Assembly (NCBI GenBank): GCA_002400085.1
Contig: DHEX01000045.1
Span: 19,220 to 24,659 of the forward strand
DNA length: 5,440 bases
Source: Clostridiaceae bacterium UBA4839
Lineage (GTDB): Bacteria > Bacillota > Clostridia > Clostridiales > Caloramatoraceae
Direction of reading: 5' to 3'
Translations under genes and position numbers: made by a program
Notes under the pieces: generated by a model
Databases searched by the model: none
What the model saw: only the letters and a program-made list of their open reading frames with translations
What the model was told of the DNA's origin: nothing
Part shown: one piece after another, positions 1-4,838 of the stretch
Layout: each line of letters opens with the position of its first letter
Numbering within the stretch: the stretch's first letter is position 1

Positions 1-21
1 CCGATGGCTACCATCCGTAAT
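1..21 (-). repeat. Half copy of the palindromic repeat, inverted
   Basis: These 21 bases, read on the minus strand, match the right-hand part of the two repeats at 1441-1518 and 1705-1785. They agree at 19 of 21 positions with the copy at 1705 and 18 of 21 with the copy at 1441. The match starts at base 1 with CCGATGG, the terminal motif of the copy at 1705, and stops at base 21, just before the hydE stop codon. The other half of the palindrome is not present on the hydE side. It is either a truncated copy or the inner limit of an element that continues off the window. Confidence 0.55.
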
Positions 22-25
22 TAAG

Positions 26-1144
26 CTACAAATCCATTCTGCTGCTTATATTAAAGCCCATAGAATAAATTAATCTTTCTACTTCCCTTCTTTCTTCAGA
101 TATGCTTTTGATTTTATCTTCATCCCTTGGATAAATTTCATAAAGCTTTCTGTATTTATATGGCTCAACTTTTTTCATAAGGACATTAGCACCGCTTCTA
201 AATATCTTTTTTACATTTTCATTATTTTCTTCTGATTCCCCGCTGCAAGCTAAAGCTTTAATGCTGCTTTCATTTTTTAATTTGCTATTTTGATTACAGC
301 AAGATTTTGAAACCACATTAAATGCAGTAGTAGCAGGAAGCTGTATATCCTTTATAAGTATTCTTGTAAGTGCCACTGCCTTCATTGTTAAAAAGGCACT
401 TCCCATCTTCCCTTCCTTTAAGTTTGTATCTTTATGCGGAATAAATGGGCCTATACCTGCCATATGAACTTTTAAAGATTTTAATAAGAGTATATCCTTT
501 GCATAATCTTCTTCGCCTGTTTTGGGAAGACCAATCATAAATCCGCTTCCAACCTGATAGCCAAGGTCACTTAGCCACCTTAAACATTTCATTCTTTTTT
601 TAAAAGATGAATGTGGATGATACATATTATATAAAGCCTCATTTGATGTTTCATGTTTCATTAAAAACCTATCTGCTCCATCATTTCTCCATTTTTTATA
701 CTCTTCATAGCTTCTCTCGCCAACACTTAATGTTATGGCCATGTTACAGTTTTTCTTTATTTCTTTTATTATGTAAGATATCATATCCTCTGTATAGTAC
801 ATATCCTCGCCGCTTTGAAGCACAACTGTTTTATAACCTGCATTATTTGCTTCAATGGCATTTTCAATTATTTCATCAGGAGTCATTCTATATCGTTTCA
901 AGTTTTGATTTTGACAGCATAATCCGCAATAATAACATTTGCATCGGCAATAATTTGAAAACTCAATAATTGCTCTTAAATGGATTTCATTATTTGAAGT
1001 ATTTTTTTTTACTTCATATGCCTTATTAAAAAGGTATTCTGCTTCATCCTCTTTTAATTTTAAAATACAGGTCAGCTCAAAAGCTGAGGGCTCATATCCA
1101 TCCACAATTTCATTTATAAGCTTGAACATATCCACATTATCCAC
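26..1144 (-). CDS. hydE: [FeFe]-hydrogenase H-cluster radical SAM maturase HydE
   Basis: HydE is a cytosolic radical SAM enzyme. With HydG and HydF it builds the diiron subcluster of the [FeFe]-hydrogenase H-cluster, acting on the Fe(CO)2(CN)-cysteine product of HydG. The 372-residue protein has the radical SAM CX3CX2C motif at C66, C70 and C73. It also carries blocks I know from HydE: TVVLQSGED near 106-114, ITLSVGER near 137-144, a HETSN...LYNMYHP block near 164-177, GSGFMIGLP near 199-207, and AGIGPFIPHKDT near 229-240. The start is GTG at 1144, placed four bases after AAAGG; the in-frame ATG at codon 6 is too far from that site. The gene follows the TM1266-type gene by 10 bases, so the two are co-transcribed. 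An insertion of roughly 20 residues containing C282, C283 and C300 lies between ATTA (271-274) and SGANV (317-321). The C-terminal tail has no cysteines, so the accessory FeS site of some HydE proteins is absent. Biotin synthase and PylB are related alternatives, but the HydE blocks argue against them. Confidence 0.95.
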   Translation of the reverse strand: MDNVDMFKLINEIVDGYEPSAFELTCILKLKEDEAEYLFNKAYEVKKNTSNNEIHLRAIIEFSNYCRCKCYYCGLCCQNQNLKRYRMTPDEIIENAIEANNAGYKTVVLQSGEDMYYTEDMISYIIKEIKKNCNMAITLSVGERSYEEYKKWRNDGADRFLMKHETSNEALYNMYHPHSSFKKRMKCLRWLSDLGYQVGSGFMIGLPKTGEEDYAKDILLLKSLKVHMAGIGPFIPHKDTNLKEGKMGSAFLTMKAVALTRILIKDIQLPATTAFNVVSKSCCNQNSKLKNESSIKALACSGESEENNENVKKIFRSGANVLMKKVEPYKYRKLYEIYPRDEDKIKSISEERREVERLIYSMGFNISSRMDL

Positions 1145-1154
1145 ATACCTTTAA

Positions 1155-1403
1155 TTAAATTTTTGTCATTGCAGATTTTACACTAACATTTTTAACTTTC
1201 CCAAGCTTTCCTGTCATAGCTCCTATTTCATCTGATGTTCCATCCACAATAATAGATATTACTGATATTCCCCTATCTCTATATGGAATCCCCATCCTTC
1301 CAACTATAATATAAGAATAATCATGTAATATTTGATTTACATCCTCTGCGCTTTCTAAATCTTCTACAACAATTCCAACAACGCCTACTCTCTTTTCCAT
1401 CAC
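1155..1403 (-). CDS. TM1266-family iron-only hydrogenase system putative regulator
   Basis: This 82-residue protein belongs to the small TM1266 family, which is regularly encoded with hydE, hydF and hydG. The fold is known to be ferredoxin-like, resembling ACT and NikR C-terminal domains, and a regulatory role is assumed from context rather than shown. Visible hallmarks are the start EKRVGVVGIVVED, a central GRMGIPYRDRGISVISIIVDG (residues 35-55, shown here only by its ends GRMGIP and IIVDG), and GAMTGKLGKVKNVSVKS near 61-77. There is no helix-turn-helix, so it probably binds a small ligand or a partner protein. The start is either GTG at 1403 or the adjacent ATG at 1400. The GGGGGG run at 1410-1415 lies 6 bases before the GTG and 9 before the ATG, so both are plausible. 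It is the first full-length gene of the operon, with hydE starting 10 bases after its stop. Its transcription probably depends on the attenuator-like leader at 1528-1593. Confidence 0.88.
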   Translation of the reverse strand: MMEKRVGVVGIVVEDLESAEDVNQILHDYSYIIVGRMGIPYRDRGISVISIIVDGTSDEIGAMTGKLGKVKNVSVKSAMTKI

Positions 1404-1440
1404 TCATATCCCCCCTTTAACTTTAATTTTTTCATGTCAT

Positions 1441-1518
1441 GTCCTACAAGAAGCAATCTATGTCATATCATCCGTTATTCCCCACCTAAGCGGGAGTATT
1501 ACGGATGATAGACTTCGG
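1441..1518. repeat. Palindromic interspersed repeat, copy 1
   Basis: The core is a perfect 10-base inverted repeat, TATCATCCGT at 1466-1475 and ACGGATGATA at 1501-1510. Inside it is a second stem that reads, on the minus strand, TCCCGC-TTAG-GTGGGG, separated by small A/T-rich internal loops. The right end is ACTTCGG (1512-1518). The segment aligns with 1705-1785 over its whole length, sharing AAGAA, CAATCTA, CCGTTATTCCCC, TATTAC, GATG and TCGG blocks. It has no ORF of its own. It lies in the hydrogenase leader between the terminator and the TM1266-type gene, so the minus-strand transcript would fold it into a long hairpin. It is probably a non-autonomous MITE/REP-like element; its mobilising transposase is not in the window. 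Confidence 0.75.
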
Positions 1519-1576
1519 CAAAAGCACAAAAAAAAGACCTCCGCAAAAGCTGAAGGCCATATAACCACGCACACAT
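1499..1576 (-). CDS. Putative 25-residue leader peptide of the hyd operon
   Basis: A 26-codon frame starts with ATG at 1576 and ends with TAA at 1499-1501. The site AGGAGGAGGG at 1579-1588 ends two bases before the ATG, and its inner AGGAGG at 1582-1587 lies 5 bases before it, making this one of the strongest ribosome binding sites in the window. The peptide begins MCAWLYGLQ, has RRSFFCAF in the middle and ends AEVYHP. It contains two Cys, one Trp and two Tyr, with Cys at position 2 and Trp at 4. The intrinsic terminator at 1528-1558 lies entirely within the frame, so translation would interfere with hairpin formation. The last codons fall inside repeat copy 1. No known leader peptide is recognised. 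It may be a real attenuation peptide, or the strong Shine-Dalgarno sequence may serve only as part of an RNA switch. Confidence 0.42.
   Translation of the reverse strand: MCAWLYGLQLLRRSFFCAFAEVYHP
1528..1558 (-). terminator. Intrinsic terminator in the hyd leader
   Basis: On the minus strand, GGCCTTC (1558-1552), a bulged A, GC, a TTTT loop, GC and GGAGGTC (1542-1536) form a hairpin of nine base pairs including two G-U pairs. Eight T residues (1535-1528) follow at once. This is a textbook intrinsic terminator. It lies about 75-80 bases after the likely transcription start and 125 bases before the first full gene. No larger minus-strand gene ends just before it, because the oxidoreductase at 1812-3380 stops over 250 bases upstream and a promoter lies between. 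It therefore most likely acts as a regulated early terminator (attenuator). Confidence 0.7.
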
Positions 1577-1593
1577 ATCCCTCCTCCTTTTGC
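1543..1593 (-). promoter_or_regulatory. Candidate antiterminator / SD-sequestering alternative fold
   Basis: GCAAAAG (1593-1587) is perfectly complementary to CTTTTGC (1549-1543), which makes up the loop and inner stem of the terminator. After a 2x2 internal loop, GGAGG (1584-1580), part of the leader Shine-Dalgarno sequence, can pair with CCTTC (1556-1552), the outer 5' arm of the terminator. The result is a 12-pair hairpin with a loop of about 23 bases. It excludes the terminator and hides the leader ribosome binding site. Mutually exclusive folds of this sort are typical of attenuators and riboswitches. The pairing is seen in the sequence; its use in the cell is inferred. Confidence 0.42.
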
Positions 1594-1638
1594 TCAGAAA
1601 ACTCCTTGCAATAAGATTTAGATTAATTATTTATATTC

Positions 1639-1647
1639 ATTATATCA
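1639..1647 (-). promoter_or_regulatory. Extended -10 promoter of the hyd leader
   Basis: The minus strand reads TGATATAAT, an exact extended -10 (TGnTATAAT). The -35 region at a 17-base spacing (1662-1667) is TTTTAT, a poor match, as is common for extended -10 promoters. Transcription would start near 1632, about 55 bases before the leader ORF and about 230 bases before the TM1266-type gene. This fits a sigma-A type vegetative promoter. Confidence 0.55.
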
Positions 1648-1704
1648 TTTGTTCCTTTTTAATAAAACTACATTTTAAAATTTAAGTTGCCTTATGTTTT
1701 TAAT

Positions 1705-1785
1705 CCGAAGTGAAGAACCAATCTAAGGGCATAGCAGCCGTTATTCCCCGCCTTAAATGTGGGTATTACAGATGCTAGCCATCGG
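1705..1785. repeat. Palindromic interspersed repeat, copy 2
   Basis: This copy has the same orientation as copy 1, about 264 bases away. The outer arms TAGCAGCCGT (1732-1741) and ACAGATGCTA (1768-1777) pair at 8 of 10 positions, and an inner CCC/GGG stem sits between them. It starts with CCGAAGT (1705-1711) and ends with CCATCGG (1779-1785), whose complement is CCGATGG, so its ends form an imperfect terminal inverted repeat. It lies 26 bases beyond the oxidoreductase stop codon. A TCTTTTTT run at 1787-1794 follows it on the plus strand. It may double as a weak terminator between the convergent or neighbouring units, but no clean U-tract follows it on the minus strand. Confidence 0.72.
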
Positions 1786-1811
1786 ATCTTTTTTAAATAC
1801 AGTCAACTTTT

Positions 1812-3380
1812 TTAACCAAATATATTTGGATTTATTTTATTTGGCTGCTCATCAGGATGGTTAAGAGGCTTTGATGCAGGACCTTCTATTATATCCCCAT
1901 CAATACTAAACCTTGAGCCATGGCAAGGACAATCCCAAGATTTTTCACCATCATTCCATTTTAATTCACAGCCAAGATGGGTACAGGTTTTATCTACCAT
2001 ATGAATATTTCCCTTATTATCCTTATATGCACCTATCTTTTTTCCATCCACTTCTACTGCCCTTCCCTCTCCATTTTCAAGTTTAAAATCTTTTGGAGCT
2101 GCCTTAAGTTTCCCTGTAACTAATTCTTTTACAACATCAGCATTTTGGTTTATAAATTCTTCAGCCGATGCACTGATATCAGTTCTTGAAGGATAAAATA
2201 CAGGCAAATATGGGCTATCACCCTTTACAATCAAATCCTTAATTATGAGGGCAGCTGCAGTTCCGCTAGTCATTCCCCATTTTTTAAATCCAGTAGCTAC
2301 ATAAATATTGGGTGTTTTAGAGGTAAGGTTTCCTATATAAGGTACATCATCCACAGTCATGCAATCCTGTGCAGACCATCTGTAAAGAATGTTTTGAGTT
2401 TTAAAAGTTTCATTTGCAAACTCAATTAAATTATTGTAACGAGAATTTGTATCTGTTTCATCCCCAACCTTATGATTTTCTCCAGCTATAATCACCATTT
2501 CTCCATCCTTATACCTTTGAGAACGCATCGACCGGGGTGGGTCTTCTGCATTTATAAACATTCCTTCTGGAAAAGGCTCATTTGTTTTTATCGCTATTAT
2601 ATAGGATTTTTCAACATACATCCTTGAAAAATAAAATCCTTTGCCATCATAAAAAGGAAAATGCGTTGAAATAATAATTCTTTTTGCATGAATTTTAAAT
2701 CCTTTTTCAGTTACAACAGATAATTCATCCCCTTCTTCTATGTCAACAGCCCTAGTGTTTTCAAATATTTTAACCCCTTTATTGCTTATTTCATTAGAAA
2801 TAGCAAGGAGATACTTTCTTGGATGAAATTGAGCCTGATTATCAAATCGTATGGCAGCTTTAACTGTAAAAGGCAGTGGTATTTCCTTCATATAATATGC
2901 ATCTATTCCAAGGCTTTTTGCAGCATCTACTTCATCTTCAATTGCTTTTATATAATTATTGTCTTTTGTATAAATATAGGCAGATTTTAAAGAAAAATCA
3001 CAATCAATATTGTTTTCCTTAACAGTATTTTCAATAAACCTTATAGCAGATTCATTAGCTTCTGCATACTGCTTAGCCTTATCCTCCCCCATTTGCTTTT
3101 TTAAATTATTGTAAATTAAACCATGCTGCGAAGTAATCTTTGCTGTTGTATGAGCTGAAGTCCCATGAGCTATCTTATTTGCTTCAATTACCGCAACTTT
3201 AAACCCTTCTTTTTGCAATAAATAAGCTGCTGTAATTCCAACTATTCCTCCGCCTATTATAGCTATATCTACATTTATATTTTTATCTAGTACTGGGTAA
3301 TTAGTTTCAGCTGTAGAATCAATCCAATAAGATTTTGGCGGCGTATTAAAAATTTCATTTACAAATTTCCTATTGCTCAT
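1812..3380 (-). CDS. FAD-dependent oxidoreductase with C-terminal Rieske domain (YhfW-like)
   Basis: This 522-residue protein joins two domains. Residues about 36-400 form a DadA/glycine-oxidase type FAD domain, with the dinucleotide-binding GGGIVG at 43-48, E66 at the end of the second strand, and the FAD-contact region VATGFKKWGMTSG near 361-373. Residues about 430-515 form a Rieske [2Fe-2S] domain with CTHLGC (C466, H468, C471) and CPCHG (C484, C486, H487). C466, H468, C484 and H487 would bind the cluster, and C471 and C486 could form the usual disulfide. No signal peptide or membrane helix is visible, so it should be cytosolic. The length and domain order match Bacillus YhfW, whose substrate is unknown as far as I know; electron flow between flavin and Rieske centre is inferred. 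The ATG at 3380 is five bases after GGGAGAGG. It appears to be a single-gene unit with no convincing promoter visible. Its link with the hyd operon is only adjacency. Confidence 0.9.
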   Translation of the reverse strand: MSNRKFVNEIFNTPPKSYWIDSTAETNYPVLDKNINVDIAIIGGGIVGITAAYLLQKEGFKVAVIEANKIAHGTSAHTTAKITSQHGLIYNNLKKQMGEDKAKQYAEANESAIRFIENTVKENNIDCDFSLKSAYIYTKDNNYIKAIEDEVDAAKSLGIDAYYMKEIPLPFTVKAAIRFDNQAQFHPRKYLLAISNEISNKGVKIFENTRAVDIEEGDELSVVTEKGFKIHAKRIIISTHFPFYDGKGFYFSRMYVEKSYIIAIKTNEPFPEGMFINAEDPPRSMRSQRYKDGEMVIIAGENHKVGDETDTNSRYNNLIEFANETFKTQNILYRWSAQDCMTVDDVPYIGNLTSKTPNIYVATGFKKWGMTSGTAAALIIKDLIVKGDSPYLPVFYPSRTDISASAEEFINQNADVVKELVTGKLKAAPKDFKLENGEGRAVEVDGKKIGAYKDNKGNIHMVDKTCTHLGCELKWNDGEKSWDCPCHGSRFSIDGDIIEGPASKPLNHPDEQPNKINPNIFG

Positions 3381-3510
3381 TGTATCCTCTCCCTAAAATT
3401 TTATCCGAAGCCTCATGACCTATTTTGCTTAATTTATCTTTTGCAAATTGAGTAAAAAATATTCAAATAGATAAAAAAAGATGTTAGCCACATAAGATAA
3501 CTAAACCATG

Positions 3511-3562
3511 ATAATAGGTAGGCTACATCGTATTTAATGTAGGCTCTACCTATTATTTTTTT
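3511..3562 (+). terminator. Terminator-like hairpin upstream of the recombinase genes
   Basis: The arms ATAATAGGTAG (3511-3521) and CTACCTATTAT (3546-3556) pair perfectly over 11 bases. A further CTACAT/ATGTAG stem closes the inside after a small asymmetric bulge, and seven T residues (3556-3562) follow on the plus strand. The T tract makes it a good plus-strand intrinsic terminator, yet no plus-strand gene lies between the left edge and this point. It may insulate the mobile element from outside transcription, end an unrecognised small RNA, or mark the junction between chromosome and element. On the minus strand no U-tract follows it. Confidence 0.6.
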
Positions 3563-3638
3563 ACTGTATAGAATATAAAATATTACACATAATAAACAGT
3601 GAACAAAGTATATAAGATAAAGTAAGAAAAGGTAGAAG

Positions 3639-3691
3639 TTGAGTGCAGGAGTCCAACCGAAGGGCGGAAGGCAGGGAACACCTTCACTTAA
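3639..3691 (+). other. G+C-rich, possibly structured segment 5' of tnpA
   Basis: The intergenic DNA from 3381 to about 3630 is very A+T-rich and, apart from the hairpin at 3511, shows nothing I can name. From 3639 the composition changes abruptly to G+C-rich. TTGAGTG (3639-3645) can pair with CACTTAA (3685-3691), with one G-U, and enclose an AAGG/CCTT hairpin (3668-3671 with 3681-3684). The frame is open through this region from a TTG at 3639, but the ribosome binding site and ATG at 3711 show that translation of tnpA starts later. It may be a structured 5' UTR or recombinase-binding DNA near the element's left end. Confidence 0.4.
3668..3684 (+). repeat. 17-base direct repeat, unit 1
   Basis: AAGGCAGGGAACACCTT matches AAGGCAAGGAACACCTT at 3828-3844 at 16 of 17 positions. 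This unit lies in the untranslated G+C-rich segment and the other lies inside tnpA, read in a different frame, so the likeness is at DNA or RNA level rather than protein level. Each unit has AAGG/CCTT ends that could pair. Confidence 0.6.
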
Positions 3692-3710
3692 AACAATAGG
3701 AGGAACCTTT

Positions 3711-4838
3711 ATGCGGGTAGAAGAGATAATAACACCAGAGAACAAGACGAGATATTTACTTGTTGATGATGATGGAGAGCCAGTAAAACCAGTTTTAAAG
3801 TTCTTGAAATATAAAGATAATAGCGGTAAGGCAAGGAACACCTTACGTGCATATTGCTATCATCTAAAAGCATTCTTTGATTTTTTACAGCAGAAAGAAA
3901 TGGATTATCTTAATATAGGTGTAGATGAAATGGCAGAATTTATGAGATGGCTCCAGAATCCATATGGCAATGTAAAGGTAGCACCAATAAAACCTTTAGA
4001 GCCAGTTAAGAAGCCTCGTACAGTCAACATATATATCTCTACAGTTATGGAGTTTTATGACTATCTGATGAGGCATGAGGATTATTCTATTCAATTATCA
4101 GAGAAGTTAAAAAGGCAAATATTAGGTTCCCATAGGGGATTTAAAGATTTTCTATACCATATCAACAAATCGAGAGACTATGATGCAAAAGTTTTAAAGG
4201 CTAAAGTACCAAAAGAACAGCCTAAAACCATATCAAAAGAGAAAATTGCACAGTTAATAGATGCCTGTTCTAATTTGAGGGATAAGTTCCTCATCCAACT
4301 TTTATGGGAAAGTGCAATGCGAATCGGCGAAGCATTGGCTTTATGGCTTGAGGACTTTGAAATTGATGCAAGAAGAATACATATCAGGGATAGAGGGGAA
4401 CTTCCAAACCTCGCTGAAATAAAGACTATATGCAGCCCAAGAATCATAGATGTATCGGCAGACCTTATGAATATGTACATGGATTATGTAGCAGAATACC
4501 ATACCGATGAAGTTGATACAAACCATGTATTTATTAAATTATTTGGGGATAATCAATATCAACCTTTGGAATATCCTGATATTAATTCCCTTTTTATGCG
4601 GTTACGTAAAAAGACAGGAATATATGTCACTCCCCATATGCTCCGTCATTCTTCACTGACTGAACTGCGAAAGGCTGGGTGGGGAATAGAATACCTGCAA
4701 AAGCGTGCAGGTCATGGATGTATACAATCAACATATATTTATATGCATCCTGATGATGATGATATACGTAATGACTGGGAACAAGCCGAGAAAAGAATGG
4801 AACTCAAAAAAATAAATAATGGAGATGAACATAAGTGA
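3711..4838 (+). CDS. tnpA: Tyrosine recombinase, Tn554 TnpA-like
   Basis: This 375-residue site-specific recombinase cuts and rejoins DNA through a phosphotyrosine intermediate. Residues about 30-125 form the N-terminal core-binding (SAM-like) domain and about 170-355 the catalytic domain. Visible catalytic residues are R204 (in SAMRIGEAL), a probable beta-hairpin lysine K238, H309 and R312 (HMLRH), H335 (RAGHG) and the nucleophile Y344 (in TYIYMH), so the enzyme looks intact. The ATG at 3711 is seven bases after AGGAGG (3698-3703). An upstream in-frame TTG at 3639 has no comparable site and would add a Gly/Lys-rich stretch, so it was not used. The length fits the TnpA protein of Tn554 (about 360 residues). 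The stop codon overlaps the start of the next recombinase gene by 4 bases (GTGA), indicating coupled translation and joint action. An ordinary phage or ICE integrase is the alternative, but the tandem partner argues for the Tn554 family. Confidence 0.88.
   Translation: MRVEEIITPENKTRYLLVDDDGEPVKPVLKFLKYKDNSGKARNTLRAYCYHLKAFFDFLQQKEMDYLNIGVDEMAEFMRWLQNPYGNVKVAPIKPLEPVKKPRTVNIYISTVMEFYDYLMRHEDYSIQLSEKLKRQILGSHRGFKDFLYHINKSRDYDAKVLKAKVPKEQPKTISKEKIAQLIDACSNLRDKFLIQLLWESAMRIGEALALWLEDFEIDARRIHIRDRGELPNLAEIKTICSPRIIDVSADLMNMYMDYVAEYHTDEVDTNHVFIKLFGDNQYQPLEYPDINSLFMRLRKKTGIYVTPHMLRHSSLTELRKAGWGIEYLQKRAGHGCIQSTYIYMHPDDDDIRNDWEQAEKRMELKKINNGDEHK
3828..3844 (+). repeat. 17-base direct repeat, unit 2 (inside tnpA)
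   Basis: This is the partner of 3668-3684, exactly 160 bases downstream, with one mismatch at the seventh base. In the tnpA frame it encodes KARNTL (residues 40-45), in the N-terminal DNA-binding domain. Confidence 0.6.

Noticed and set aside
607..969. Plus-strand open frame of 120 codons
   Set aside because: It lies entirely antisense to hydE, has a low-complexity His/Phe/Leu-rich translation and no ribosome binding site.
1787..1796. T-run after repeat copy 2 as a plus-strand terminator
   Set aside because: The hairpin has mismatches, about nine bases separate it from the T-run, and no plus-strand gene precedes it.
3403..3411. ATCCGAAG near the oxidoreductase start, resembling the left end of the palindromic repeat
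   Set aside because: Only eight bases match and none of the following repeat body is present.
3524..3529. GATGTA on the minus strand, a hexamer recalled as the Tn554 core recombination sequence
   Set aside because: A six-base match in A+T-rich DNA is expected by chance, it falls inside the terminator hairpin, and the core need not be the same in this element.
3563..3638. Promoter for tnpA in the A+T-rich stretch
   Set aside because: Several TATAAA/TATAAG-like hexamers occur, but none has a credible -35 at 16-18 bases, so no single promoter can be supported.
3434..3841. Minus-strand open frame of 135 codons
   Set aside because: It overlaps the terminator hairpin, the tnpA ribosome binding site and the first part of tnpA; the hydrophobic translation is what A+T-rich intergenic DNA gives, and no start site supports it.
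4178..4526. Two minus-strand open frames inside tnpA
   Set aside because: Both are antisense to the conserved catalytic domain of tnpA, with no ribosome binding sites or recognisable products.
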